From positions 930,001 to 994,000 of the forward strand of contig NZ_CADIJX010000001.1 in NCBI RefSeq assembly GCF_902859625.1: a DNA stretch of 64,000 nt, read 5' to 3'. The notes beneath the pieces are model-generated. The model worked only from the letters and a program-made list of their open reading frames with translations. It made no database searches and had not been told where the DNA came from. This document shows, piece after piece, positions 36,964 to 46,116 of the stretch. Each line of letters opens with the position of its first letter. Position 1 is the first letter of the stretch. The position numbers and the translations under genes were made by a program. The DNA is from Achromobacter pestifer. GTDB lineage: Bacteria > Pseudomonadota > Gammaproteobacteria > Burkholderiales > Burkholderiaceae_B.

Positions 36964-39048
36964 ATGAACCCCATCTATCTGCGGCGCCGCTGCCGCCTGC
37001 TTCTGGACAAGATCCCACCGCCCGCCGACGTGCCGGACGGGTCCGTCACCGCCGTCGAACTGGCCGCGATCCAGGCGCAAGCTGAAGAGCTGGGGTATGT
37101 GATGTCCGATGCCGTGGTGGCCAGGCTGGCCGGATGGCCACTGCCCGCGGTGACGCAAGCCGGGCGCCACCTGTTGAAGACCCTGCGCGAGATGACGGGC
37201 GCGCACCGCCCGCATCGTCCGCTGTATCCCGATTTCCCTCGGCAGGTGCAGGGCCTGGACGACGCGCAGCGCTATCTGGACGCCGTTCACCATTACATGA
37301 CCTTGCGCCGCATGCCGGGCGACGGTTCGCAACGTCCGCCGTTGTTCCATGGCCGCAGCCCACGGATCATCGAGCTGGGCAATACCGCCGAATGCGAAGC
37401 CATCTTCACCCAATTGGCGGCATCGGCGACGTCATTGTCGGAGATCGACCGCAGCGATCTTGCGTGGTACGTGAAACAGTACCGCGCGGATATCTTCCGG
37501 CTGATTCCCGCCACGATTTCTTTCAAGGAAAACCTGGCGTACCTGGGCGCGAACCTGATGCTGCACGTGCCAGGACCCGCCACTGACGCCTTCTTGCAGG
37601 AACGCCTGGACACCGCCACCGACGTGCTGCGGTTGGCCGTGGCGCTGGCCGGCGGCGATGCCTCGCTGGCCGTGCCGACGCGCTTTACGTCGTTGCCCCG
37701 GGCCCGCCGCAAGTTGCTGCTGAGCCTGATCGAACGCCACCCCAACGCCGCGCAAGACATGCAGCGCTGGAAGGAACGCTGGAAGCGCTTGGGCGAAACC
37801 CTGCACCCGGGCGAATTTTCCAGCCGCTACCCGCGCACCGCGGACGCCTTTGCGCTGCTGCGCAGCGGCAAGCCCGCCCCCACGTTCAATAGCGCGATCG
37901 AAGCCCTGCTGGAAGCCGGCCGCACCACCGACGCGGCCCAACGCCTGGCAAGCCGGCCGGGCGAGTTTGCCCGCCGCCTGGACCACTTGCTGCGCAGCGC
38001 GGCCGACCCCGCCCCCATCCTGGCGGAGTTTGCCCGCGTGGCGGACAGGGTATCCACGCCGGTGCTGCTACAGGTGCATACGCATGCCCTCCATCGGGAT
38101 GCTCCCTCGGCGTTGCGCTCGTTCTACCCCAAGGGCGATGTGGCCAAGGTGTTTGCGATGCAAGATACCCGCGCGCCGCTACCCGCAGGCTGCGCCGATG
38201 CCGTCGCCACGCTTTGCCAGACCGCACTGCTGCAACGATTCTCCGCGCTGCCCCCGCTGGGCGACTGCTATGTCGACCCCGCGCTGCGCGATCACATGGC
38301 GCCCTTTGCGCAACGCGCGGCTTCGCGCAGCCTGCGCACGCTGTCGCGCGGCAGCAGCCTGCCCCTGCCGGACACTGCGTTCGTGCGGATGTTCCTGTGG
38401 TGGAAGAACGGCAATGGCCGCGCCGACGTGGATTTGTCGGCCGCGATGTTCGGCGCCGACTTCACCTTCATCGACGCCCTGACCTACTACCGGCTGCAAA
38501 GCTATGGCGCCTATCACAGCGGCGACATCGTGGACGCACCGCAGGGCGCCGCCGAATTCATCGATCTGGACCTGGCGCGTCTACGCGAACGCGGCGTGCG
38601 CTTTGTGGTGATGGTCTTGAATAGCTTCACCGAGCAGCCCTATTGCGACCTGCCCGAGTGCTTTGCCGGCTGGATGGCTCGCCAGGACGCAAATTCCGGC
38701 GAACCCTTCGAGCCGCGCACGGTGATGGACCGCGTGGACCTGGCGTCCAATACCCAGATCTGCCTGCCGCTGGCGCTGGACCTGCAAGATCGGCGCATGC
38801 GCTGGATGGACGTGGCATTGCGGGCACAACCGCGCTTGAACAATGTGGCCAGCAATCTGACGGGCGTGTCGCTGATGCTGCGATCGTTGATGACGCGCGC
38901 GCAGACCGACCTGCACACGCTCTTCACCCTGCACGCCCAAGCCCGCGGCCGGATCGTGGACGACGCGAAAGCGGCACGGACGGTGTTCAGCGTGGATCAG
39001 GGCATCACGCCGTTCGACACCGACCGCATCCGCGCCGAATTCCTTTAA
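36964..39048 (+). CDS. Large orphan protein with C-terminal TerD-like domain (MXAN_6230/SCO0854 type)
   Basis: The 694-residue protein has a helical N-terminal region of about 470 residues. From residue 475 it has a TerD-like domain (FLWWKNGNGRADVDLSAAMF, YRLQSYGAYHSGDIVDAPQG, VVMVLNSFTEQPYCDLPECF). The calcium-binding DLDLS-type motif of TerD is present as ADVDLS. I recognise the domain order from proteins called MXAN_6230/SCO0854, of unknown function; TerD proteins belong to stress and tellurite-resistance modules. No other ter gene is nearby. A terminator lies directly before its start, so its own promoter is not obvious. Confidence 0.72.
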   Translation: MNPIYLRRRCRLLLDKIPPPADVPDGSVTAVELAAIQAQAEELGYVMSDAVVARLAGWPLPAVTQAGRHLLKTLREMTGAHRPHRPLYPDFPRQVQGLDDAQRYLDAVHHYMTLRRMPGDGSQRPPLFHGRSPRIIELGNTAECEAIFTQLAASATSLSEIDRSDLAWYVKQYRADIFRLIPATISFKENLAYLGANLMLHVPGPATDAFLQERLDTATDVLRLAVALAGGDASLAVPTRFTSLPRARRKLLLSLIERHPNAAQDMQRWKERWKRLGETLHPGEFSSRYPRTADAFALLRSGKPAPTFNSAIEALLEAGRTTDAAQRLASRPGEFARRLDHLLRSAADPAPILAEFARVADRVSTPVLLQVHTHALHRDAPSALRSFYPKGDVAKVFAMQDTRAPLPAGCADAVATLCQTALLQRFSALPPLGDCYVDPALRDHMAPFAQRAASRSLRTLSRGSSLPLPDTAFVRMFLWWKNGNGRADVDLSAAMFGADFTFIDALTYYRLQSYGAYHSGDIVDAPQGAAEFIDLDLARLRERGVRFVVMVLNSFTEQPYCDLPECFAGWMARQDANSGEPFEPRTVMDRVDLASNTQICLPLALDLQDRRMRWMDVALRAQPRLNNVASNLTGVSLMLRSLMTRAQTDLHTLFTLHAQARGRIVDDAKAARTVFSVDQGITPFDTDRIRAEFL

Positions 39049-39057
39049 GGCGGATCG

Positions 39058-39990
39058 TCAGCCCATCGCCGCCAGCATCAGGTCCAGGTTCTGCACGGCG
39101 GCGCCCGAGGCGCCCTTGCCCAGGTTGTCGAACACGGCGGTCAAGAGCACTTGACCCTGCTGTTCGTTGCCATACACCGCCAGGCGAAGATCATTGGTGC
39201 CATTGAGCACCTGCGGATCCAGATGCGTGTGGGCCGCTGCTTCCTCGCGATCAACCACCTGCACATGCGTCGTGCCGGCGTAGTGTTGTTGCAGGCAGGC
39301 GTGCAACTGCTGACTGGTCACGCCCGCAGGCAACAAGCGCAGTTGCAACGGGATGCTCAACACGATGCCCTGACGGAACGCGCCATAGGCCGGCACGAAG
39401 ACAGGCCGGTGCGTCAGCCCCGCATGGCGTTCGATTTCCGGGGTGTGCTTGTGGGCCAGACCCAAGCCATACAGTTGGAACGCCGGTCCTTGCACCCCGC
39501 CGCCCCCTTCATAGGCATCGACGCTGGCGCGGCCGCCGCCCGAATAGCCGGACACGGCATGCACCACCGCAGGATAGTCGGCAGGCACCAGCCCCGCCTG
39601 GATCAAGGGGCGCAGCAACGCGATGGCGCCCGTGGGGTAGCAGCCGGGGTTGCTCACACGCTTGGCGTTGGCGATCAGGTCCGCCTGCCCGGCGCTCATT
39701 TCCGGAAAGCCATAGACCCATCCTTCAGTGGTGCGATGGGCCGAACTGGCATCGATGACCCGCACGGCCGGATTCACCACCGACGCCGCCGCCTGCCGCG
39801 CCGGTTCGTCCGGCAGACAGAGAATGGCCACATCACTGGCGTTGATCGCCTCGGCGCGGCGTTGCGGATCCTTGCGCTCGGCCTCGGGCAACGTCAGCAG
39901 GCGCAGATCGGTGCGGCCGTGCAGGCGTTCGTGGATTTGCAGGCCGGTGGTGCCTTGGTCGCCGTCGATAAAGACAAGAGGATGGGTCAT
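39058..39990 (-). CDS. argC: N-acetyl-gamma-glutamyl-phosphate reductase, short (type 2) form
   Basis: The 310-residue enzyme is the short ArgC2 type. The Rossmann start is [17 protein letters not shown], the catalytic cysteine is in [16 protein letters not shown], and the histidine in [14 protein letters not shown]. It reduces N-acetyl-glutamyl phosphate to the semialdehyde with NADPH in arginine synthesis. GGAG lies 6 nt before the ATG. No other arg gene is adjacent; it is divergent from a LysR gene, which may control it. Confidence 0.95.
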   Translation of the reverse strand: MTHPLVFIDGDQGTTGLQIHERLHGRTDLRLLTLPEAERKDPQRRAEAINASDVAILCLPDEPARQAAASVVNPAVRVIDASSAHRTTEGWVYGFPEMSAGQADLIANAKRVSNPGCYPTGAIALLRPLIQAGLVPADYPAVVHAVSGYSGGGRASVDAYEGGGGVQGPAFQLYGLGLAHKHTPEIERHAGLTHRPVFVPAYGAFRQGIVLSIPLQLRLLPAGVTSQQLHACLQQHYAGTTHVQVVDREEAAAHTHLDPQVLNGTNDLRLAVYGNEQQGQVLLTAVFDNLGKGASGAAVQNLDLMLAAMG

Positions 39991-40118
39991 GACGTGCTCC
40001 GTCGCGATAGGGATATAGGGGCTGTCGATTCAACAGGCCTCTATCATCGATCTGCACTGTACATAAGAAAAGTCGAATATCATGATCGTTAACTTCATCT
40101 TTTCTGAACGTCATAAGC

Positions 40119-41030
40119 ATGCGCGAAATCAGTCTGGACCGTCTGCGCACCCTGGTGGCCATCGCCGACCTGGGTTCCTTCGCGGACGCCGCCCGCGCCC
40201 TGCATCTGGCGCCGCCCACCGTCAGCCTGCACGTCGCCGATCTTGAAGCGCGCGTGGGCGCCCCCCTGCTGACGCGCAAGCGCGGCCAGGTCCGGCCCAC
40301 CGCCATCGGCGACACGCTGCTGGAACGCGCGCGCCGTCTGTTGGCGGAAGCCGATCAGGCGCTTGATGATGTGCAACGGCAGGTACAAGGCCTGTCCGGC
40401 CGCGTGCGGCTGGGCGCCTCCACGGGCGCCATCGCCCATCTGCTGCCGCAGGCGTTGGAAACGCTGGGCCTCCACCATCCGGGCATCGACGTGCAGGTGG
40501 CGGTGCTGACATCTCAGGAAACCTTGCAGCGCTTGACTGACGGCACCCTGGACGTGGGCTTGGTGGCCTTGCCGCAGCCTCCCATCGACGGCCTGGTGCT
40601 CAAGCCGTGGCGGCGCGATCCGGTCATGGCGTTCCTGCCTGCCGGCTGGCCCGCGCCAGCGCGCGTCACGCCCGCCTGGTTGGCCGATCGGCCGCTGATC
40701 CTGAACGACGCCACGACGCGGCTATCGCGTCAGACCGGCGAATGGTTTGCCACCGCTGGCCTGAACCCGCGCGCCCGTATCCAGCTGAACTACAACGACG
40801 CCATCAAGAGCCTGGTGGCCGCCGGCTATGGCGCCACCTTGCTGCCGCACGAAACCACGGCGCCGCAGCCCGATCCGCGCGTCGTCATGCGCCCGCTGCG
40901 TCCGGCGCTGTGGCGACCGCTGGGCATCGCGCATCGTGCGGAAAAGGTGGAGCGTGCCACGCAGCACGTACTGGACGTGCTGTGGGAATTACGTGCGGCC
41001 AACGGCGGGCGCGAGGCCAGCAGCGGCTAG
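40119..41030 (+). CDS. LysR-family regulator divergent from argC
   Basis: The 303-residue protein has the HTH RLRTLVAIADLGSFADAARALHLAPPTVSLHVADLEARVG and the usual LysR effector domain. It is divergent from argC across 128 bp. The gap contains an AT-rich stretch near 40060-40085 that could hold a LysR box. Its target is most likely argC or itself; no further clue is visible. Its end is 4 bp from the convergent CLC gene. Confidence 0.87.
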   Translation: MREISLDRLRTLVAIADLGSFADAARALHLAPPTVSLHVADLEARVGAPLLTRKRGQVRPTAIGDTLLERARRLLAEADQALDDVQRQVQGLSGRVRLGASTGAIAHLLPQALETLGLHHPGIDVQVAVLTSQETLQRLTDGTLDVGLVALPQPPIDGLVLKPWRRDPVMAFLPAGWPAPARVTPAWLADRPLILNDATTRLSRQTGEWFATAGLNPRARIQLNYNDAIKSLVAAGYGATLLPHETTAPQPDPRVVMRPLRPALWRPLGIAHRAEKVERATQHVLDVLWELRAANGGREASSG

Positions 41031-41034
41031 CCCG

Positions 41035-42825
41035 TCAGGACGCGCGACGGAAATACGCCGTGCGCTGGCTTTCATCGCGCAATCGCCTCGCCCGGGAACG
41101 GAACAGATCCTTGCGGCCCACGATGCCCAGCAGGCGGCCACTGGCCCGATCCACGACCGGCACTCGCCCCACACCAGACAACGCCATGCGGTCGGCGATG
41201 CGGCTGGCCAATTCGTCGGGATAGCCGATGATCTGCTCGCGTCCGGCCAACGCCTGGACCAGCGTGCGCGTGTCATCTTGCGGATCCAGCGCCCAGGCCA
41301 GCGAATCCGCGCGCGTCACCTCGCCCACCACAACGCCTTGCGCGTCCACCACCGGATAGCTGGTGTGCACCGGCTGCAAGGTCGTGAAATGCGCAATGGC
41401 CTGGGCCACCGTCGTCGTGTCCGGCAACGTCTGCACCGGATGCGTCATCACGTCGCTGACCCGCAGCAGCTCGAACGGGTCCACATGGTATTCGCGGCTG
41501 ATGTGATGGCCACGGCGGGCGATCTTCTCGGTCAGGATCGACCGCTTCAGCAGCAGCACCGTCACGCCATAGGCGAAGACGCTGGCGGCCATCACCGGCA
41601 GAAGCGCCCCGACGTTGCCCGTGAGTTCCACCGCGAACAGCGTGGCGGTCAACGGGGCGCGCATGGTGCCGCCCATCATGGCGGCCATGCCGACCAGCGC
41701 CCAGAAGCCCGGATCCGCCTGCGGCAGCCACGGCGTCGCCAGGGCGCCCAGCGCGCCGCCGAAGATCAGCAAGGGCGCCAGCACGCCGCCCGACGTGCCC
41801 GAACCCAATGAGATCGACCAGATCGCCACCTTGACCACCAACAGCAGCAACACCGCCTGGAATGCGAGGTCGCCTGCCAGCAGGTGCCGGATGTTGTCAT
41901 AGCCCACGCCCAGCGCCGCCGGGTCGATCAGGCCGCCAATGCCGATGGCCAGACCACCCATCGCTGGCCACCACATCCAGTGCACCGGCAGCTTTTCAAA
42001 CAGGTCCTCGGCCGCATAGACCAGCGACGTCAACACGCCCGAACCCAAGCCTGCCAGCACGCCAACCGCCGCGCACGCCAGCAGGTGCCCCGGCGTGAAC
42101 GGCAAGGTGCCCGCATAAGCGAAGATCGGCCCGGCATCCAGGATGAAGGCGCGCGCGGCGGCGGCCACCAGCGCCGCCATCGCCACGGGCAGGAAGCTGC
42201 GAGGCTTCCACTCAAACAGCAGCAACTCCACGGCCAGCAGCACAGCGGCCAAGGGCGTCGAGAAGATGGCCGTCATGCCTGCGGCGGCGCCCGCCACCAA
42301 TAGCGTCTTGCGCTCGCCGTCGTCCAGGTGAATGGTCTGCGCCAGCAAGGACCCGATCGCGCCGCCCGTCATGATGATGGGGCCTTCCGCGCCAAACGGC
42401 CCGCCCGTGCCGATGGAAATGGCGGAAGACACGGGCTTGAGCACGGCCACCTTCGGCTGGATGCGGCTCTTGCCGATCAAAATAGCCTCCATGGCCTCCG
42501 GAATGCCGTGGCCGCGGATCTTCTCCGATCCATATCGCGCCATCAGGCCGATGATCAGGCATCCCACCACGGGAATCGCAACGGACGCCAACCCCAGCTG
42601 GCCGTCGGTGATCGGCATGTCGGCAAACGAGAATTGGCCGTGATAGGCCAGGTTGGTACACAAGGCGATCAATCGCAGCAACCCCCAAGCGGCGGCGACG
42701 CTGGCCAGGCCCACGGGAATGGCCAGCGCCATCAGCAGAACGACACGCCGGTCAGTGGTGAAGTCGCCCAGGCGGATCGCCGCGCGCGCGGAAGCGGCCG
42801 GTTCAGAGGCAGGAGATAAAGACAT
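41035..42825 (-). CDS. CLC-family chloride channel/antiporter with C-terminal CBS pair
   Basis: The 596-residue membrane protein has the CLC signatures GHGIPEAMEAIL (N of helix D), GTGGPFGAEGPIIMTGGA (the GxEGP motif) and SGTSGGVLAPLLIFGGA. The glutamate of GAEGP is the external gating Glu. Residues from about 450 form two CBS domains (VSDVMTHPVQTLPD..., and GREQIIGYPDELASRIAD...) that could bind nucleotides and gate transport. The first motif has His where many CLC proteins have Ser (GSGIP), as seen in some bacterial fluoride or poorly selective members. It is divergent from a MarR gene with an operator between them. Confidence 0.93.
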   Translation of the reverse strand: MSLSPASEPAASARAAIRLGDFTTDRRVVLLMALAIPVGLASVAAAWGLLRLIALCTNLAYHGQFSFADMPITDGQLGLASVAIPVVGCLIIGLMARYGSEKIRGHGIPEAMEAILIGKSRIQPKVAVLKPVSSAISIGTGGPFGAEGPIIMTGGAIGSLLAQTIHLDDGERKTLLVAGAAAGMTAIFSTPLAAVLLAVELLLFEWKPRSFLPVAMAALVAAAARAFILDAGPIFAYAGTLPFTPGHLLACAAVGVLAGLGSGVLTSLVYAAEDLFEKLPVHWMWWPAMGGLAIGIGGLIDPAALGVGYDNIRHLLAGDLAFQAVLLLLVVKVAIWSISLGSGTSGGVLAPLLIFGGALGALATPWLPQADPGFWALVGMAAMMGGTMRAPLTATLFAVELTGNVGALLPVMAASVFAYGVTVLLLKRSILTEKIARRGHHISREYHVDPFELLRVSDVMTHPVQTLPDTTTVAQAIAHFTTLQPVHTSYPVVDAQGVVVGEVTRADSLAWALDPQDDTRTLVQALAGREQIIGYPDELASRIADRMALSGVGRVPVVDRASGRLLGIVGRKDLFRSRARRLRDESQRTAYFRRAS

Positions 42826-42887
42826 GGAATATGGGAAGTCGAAGAGGGGCCAGGGAAAACACGCGGCGCTTTGCGCCAGGTCATTTA

Positions 42888-42905
42888 TATCGTATCACGA
42901 CATAT
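42888..42905. promoter_or_regulatory. MarR operator, copy 1 (CLC / marR promoter)
   Basis: TATCGTATCACGACATAT is an imperfect dyad TATCG-N5-CGACA, lying 62 bp from the CLC start and 15 bp from the MarR GTG. It aligns base for base in its arms with the copy at 43418-43435. Confidence 0.65.
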
Positions 42906-42920
42906 ATTAGAATCGGCAAT

Positions 42921-43367
42921 GTGAAATTGAATCCGTCCCCCACTCCGCTCTCGCCCGCTGACTACGAACTGTTGGCCGACTTCCGCTATGCGTTGCGCAC
43001 CTTCGCTGCATTCAGCGAAAGCGCTGCCGCGGAGCTTGCCCTGACGCCCCAGCAGCATCAGACCCTGCTGGCGATCAAGGGCACGCGCAAAAGCCCGTCC
43101 AACCGGCGTGGCCTGTATGTCGGCGAAATCGCCGACCGCCTGCTGATCCGCCCGCATACGGCGGCTGAACTGGTCGGCAGGCTGGCCAGGCTGGATCTGG
43201 TCAGCCGCGAGGCGGATCCCGAGGATGGGCGCCGTGTTGAAGTCGTGCTGACGCAGAAGGCCGAACGCTTGCTGGAGGATCTGTCGGCCTCCCACCTGGA
43301 AGAACTGCGCGCCATGCGTCCCCTGCTGAGCCGCCTGCTGACACGTATCGGCGACGACCCCGCCTGA
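42921..43367 (+). CDS. MarR-family transcriptional regulator
   Basis: The 148-residue winged-helix repressor starts with GTG at 42921; an in-frame ATG further upstream would run through the operator and the divergent promoter. The fold is visible in LTPQQHQTLLAIKGTRKS, IADRLLIRPHTAAELVGRLARLDLVSREAD (recognition helix) and DGRRVEVVLTQKAERLL (wing). It lies between the CLC and HPP genes, and both of their promoters carry TRTCG-N5-CGACA dyads, so it probably controls both. The effector is unknown. Confidence 0.86.
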   Translation: MKLNPSPTPLSPADYELLADFRYALRTFAAFSESAAAELALTPQQHQTLLAIKGTRKSPSNRRGLYVGEIADRLLIRPHTAAELVGRLARLDLVSREADPEDGRRVEVVLTQKAERLLEDLSASHLEELRAMRPLLSRLLTRIGDDPA

Positions 43368-43417
43368 CCTCCTCGGGCATAAGCTCATCACTTCTGGTCA
43401 GCTTGCACGTGATAAAT

Positions 43418-43435
43418 TGTCGTCCCGCGACATAT
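43418..43435. promoter_or_regulatory. MarR operator, copy 2 (HPP gene promoter)
   Basis: TGTCGTCCCGCGACATAT contains the exact dyad TGTCG-N5-CGACA, 24 bp before the HPP start. It shares TCGT, CGACATAT and the same spacing with the copy before marR at 42888-42905. Confidence 0.7.
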
Positions 43436-43458
43436 TTCAAGCTCGCGAGGAGATCATT

Positions 43459-44622
43459 TTGAGCGTGGCAATCAAGCGCTGGCTGGGGTCATTCGCGCCA
43501 GCGCCCGTGGGCGTCAATGGACGCGAGAAACTCTACGGCGTGCTGGGCGCGCTGGTGGGGCTGTTCTGCACGGAATGGGTCGGCCGCCATGCGCTGGGCA
43601 GCGCAAACCCCTGGTTCATCGCACCGATGGGCGCGTCCGCCGTGCTGCTGTTCGCCGCCCCCGCCAGCCCGCTGGCTCAGCCGTGGTCGATCATGGCGGG
43701 GAATCTGGTGTCGGCCCTGATCGGCGTCTTCTGCGCCCAACTCATCCCCATTCCCGGCGTGGCCGCCGCTGCCGCCGTGGCGCTGGCCATCGGCGCCATG
43801 TTCAGCCTGCGCTGCCTGCATCCGCCCAGTGGCGCGGTGGCGCTGACGGCCGTGCTGGGCGGCCCGTCCGTCGCCAGCCTGGGCTACGGCTTCGCATTGT
43901 GGCCCGTGGGGCTGAATTCACTGATCCTGCTGTGCATCGCCGTCGTTTTCAACGGCGCGCTCAAGCGCAACTATCCGCGCCGCCACGCCGATGCCGCGCC
44001 CGGCCATCGCACGCGCGACGCGGCCCCCAGCACCCGCCTGGGCTTCAGCCGCGCCGATCTGGACGACGCCCTGCAACAGCGCGGCGAGCTGCTGGACATC
44101 AGCAAGGAAGACCTGGAAGAAATCGTGCTGGCGGCCGAACTGCGCGCCAGCCTGCGCCGCTTCGGCGACGTGTCCTGCGCCGACATCATGTCGCGCGATG
44201 TCGTCACCGTGCACGAGCAAGATCCGTTGGACTACGCGATTCGCCTGCTGGACAAGCACCGCCTGCAATCATTGCCCGTGCTGGATTCCGCCGGCCGATA
44301 CGCGGGCATGCTGGACCAAAGCGATGTGCTGGCGCGCAAGAACCGTTTGACGCAGGCAACCGTGGACGGCGTTCCCGTGGCCGACCTGCTGGTGGCCGAC
44401 TGCATGCGCAGCGAAGTGCCCTTCGCCACCCCCGAACTGCCCGTGATCGAACTGGCCCGCCCCATGTCCGACCGCCTGCACTGCGTGCCGGTGCTGGATG
44501 CCTCGCGCACCTTGCACGGTCTGGTCACGCAGTCCGACCTGGTGGCCGCGCTGCATCAGATGGCGGTGTCGGCCAGCTCCCAGGCGGGCGATACCACGGA
44601 TACCCGGCAGCGCGCCGCCTGA
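43459..44622 (+). CDS. HPP-family membrane protein with two CBS domains
   Basis: The protein is 387 residues if begun at TTG 43459, which follows AGGAG by 6 nt; a GTG at 43465 is possible. Four membrane segments carry the HPP signature (SLRCLHPPSGAVALTAVLGG) and WFIAPMGASAVLLFA. The cytosolic part, from about residue 180, has a pair of CBS domains (CADIMSRDVVTVHEQDPLDY, VADCMRSEVPFATPELPVIE). Plant HPP proteins move nitrite across plastid membranes, so an anion transport role is plausible. It is likely co-regulated by MarR with the CLC gene. Confidence 0.85.
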   Translation: MSVAIKRWLGSFAPAPVGVNGREKLYGVLGALVGLFCTEWVGRHALGSANPWFIAPMGASAVLLFAAPASPLAQPWSIMAGNLVSALIGVFCAQLIPIPGVAAAAAVALAIGAMFSLRCLHPPSGAVALTAVLGGPSVASLGYGFALWPVGLNSLILLCIAVVFNGALKRNYPRRHADAAPGHRTRDAAPSTRLGFSRADLDDALQQRGELLDISKEDLEEIVLAAELRASLRRFGDVSCADIMSRDVVTVHEQDPLDYAIRLLDKHRLQSLPVLDSAGRYAGMLDQSDVLARKNRLTQATVDGVPVADLLVADCMRSEVPFATPELPVIELARPMSDRLHCVPVLDASRTLHGLVTQSDLVAALHQMAVSASSQAGDTTDTRQRAA

Positions 44623-44626
44623 TCCC

Positions 44627-44642
44627 TCCGTAGCCCTACGGA
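44627..44642. promoter_or_regulatory. Response-regulator site, copy 1 (kinase-regulator promoter)
   Basis: TCCGTA-GCCC-TACGGA is a perfect dyad, extended to 7 bp by G-C at the inner end. It lies 37 bp before the sensor-kinase start. The same TCCGTA-N4-TACGGA recurs at 46751-46766 before the HbpS-like gene. It has no T-run and so is not a terminator for the HPP gene. Confidence 0.7.
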
Positions 44643-44679
44643 TTCCTGTCCGCGCTGGCCGCAAGGCATAATTTCAGAC

Positions 44680-46116
44680 GTGAATCCCCTATCGCGCACG
44701 CGCGCCCTCTTCTGCTGGCTGGTCTTGTTCTGCTTGGGCGCCGCCTGGATCGCCCGCCAGGAATACGTGGACCAGTACGACCGCTTCTTCCAAAGCACCA
44801 GCATCGCCCAGCGCATGCTGAGCCAAAAGACGGTGCAGCATGAAGCCGTGCTGGCAACGCTGGCGGCGCTGTCGCACCCCCCCACCCCCGAACGCCTGTA
44901 TCCCAGCCTGCAACCCGCCATGCCGCAATTGCTGGGGCTGGGCTATTTGGCCGATGGCGCCTGGGCGGGCAGCCTGCCGCCGCCGCCCGGCCTGCCTGGC
45001 GCCATTGAACGCGCCCGTCAGTTGAACCGCCCGGTGACGTTGCCCGTGGACGCCGCGCGGTACTGGCTGATCGCGCCGTCAAGCTGGAGCCTGCTGTTGG
45101 ACGCGCGCCACCTCGTGCCCGCCACGGACTTTCCGCCCGGGTTGGCGAACCTGAGCCTGACCATTGCCCAGACGCCGCTGCGCTTGCTGGACAAGCAGGC
45201 CGCGGACGCCGTGGGGCTGACGATCACGCTGCAAAAACCGCTGGGCGCGGCCAGCCAGCCGTTCCAGATGCAAAGCACCCGTACATTGACGCCCGCCCTC
45301 TGGCCGTGGACGGCGTGGCTGGCCTGGGCCGTGGGCAGCGCGTTGCTGGTGGCGGGCGCCTTTGCCTGGCAGCGTTCACGCGCCGATGCGCGGCGTCAAC
45401 AAGAGCAAGCACGCCTGGCCGCCATGGCGCGGCTAAGCACATTGGGAGAAATGGCGGCGGGCATCGCGCATGAGCTGAACCAGCCGTTGACCGCCATCCT
45501 GGCCCAGACACGCGCGGCCGAGCGCCTGCTGGACGACGAGGAAGAACGCCCCGCCGTGCGTCACGCGCTGCTGGCCAGCGCCGAACAGGCCAAGCGCGCC
45601 GCCGACATCATCACGCGCATGCGCGCGCTGGTTCAACCGAGTTCGCCCGCGCGGCGCGAAGCGCTGGACCCGGATGCGCTGGTGGCATCGCTGCGCTTTC
45701 TGCGCGACCCCGAACTTGCGCAGCAAGGCATCCGCTTGACCTGGCACAACGCCAGCCCTGGCGTGCGCCCGCTTGGCGACCGCGTCGCGCTGGAGCAGAT
45801 CCTGCACAACCTGGTGCAGAACGCGGCGGACGCCCTCGCCGCCACCGACGGCCCGCGCCACATCCAGCTGGAAGGCCGAGCCGACGGCGCCAACTATCTA
45901 TTCACCGTCAGCGACAACGGCTCCGGCATTTCCGCCGACGCCTTGCCTCGGCTGTTCACGCCCTTCTACACCACGCGCGCCCAAGGCATGGGTTTGGGGC
46001 TGGCGCTGTGCGACACGCTGGCCGGTTCCATGGACGGCCGCATCGCCGCGCGCAACCTCAGCCCCGCTGGCGCCTGCTTCACCGTCAGCCTGCCGCGCTC
46101 GGGAGCCCCCGCATGA
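44680..46116 (+). CDS. Sensor histidine kinase (FixL/DctB-like)
   Basis: The 478-residue protein begins with GTG at 44680. A membrane helix at about 8-25 and another at 207-229 bracket a periplasmic sensing region of about 180 residues with no recognised domain. The cytosolic part has the HisKA box GEMAAGIAHELNQPL (H264), an N box HNLVQNAADALAA, and DNGSGIS and GMGLGLALC for ATP. It pairs with the downstream FixJ-type regulator (ATGA overlap). The periplasmic region could contact the secreted HbpS-like protein encoded next. Confidence 0.9.
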   Translation: MNPLSRTRALFCWLVLFCLGAAWIARQEYVDQYDRFFQSTSIAQRMLSQKTVQHEAVLATLAALSHPPTPERLYPSLQPAMPQLLGLGYLADGAWAGSLPPPPGLPGAIERARQLNRPVTLPVDAARYWLIAPSSWSLLLDARHLVPATDFPPGLANLSLTIAQTPLRLLDKQAADAVGLTITLQKPLGAASQPFQMQSTRTLTPALWPWTAWLAWAVGSALLVAGAFAWQRSRADARRQQEQARLAAMARLSTLGEMAAGIAHELNQPLTAILAQTRAAERLLDDEEERPAVRHALLASAEQAKRAADIITRMRALVQPSSPARREALDPDALVASLRFLRDPELAQQGIRLTWHNASPGVRPLGDRVALEQILHNLVQNAADALAATDGPRHIQLEGRADGANYLFTVSDNGSGISADALPRLFTPFYTTRAQGMGLGLALCDTLAGSMDGRIAARNLSPAGACFTVSLPRSGAPA

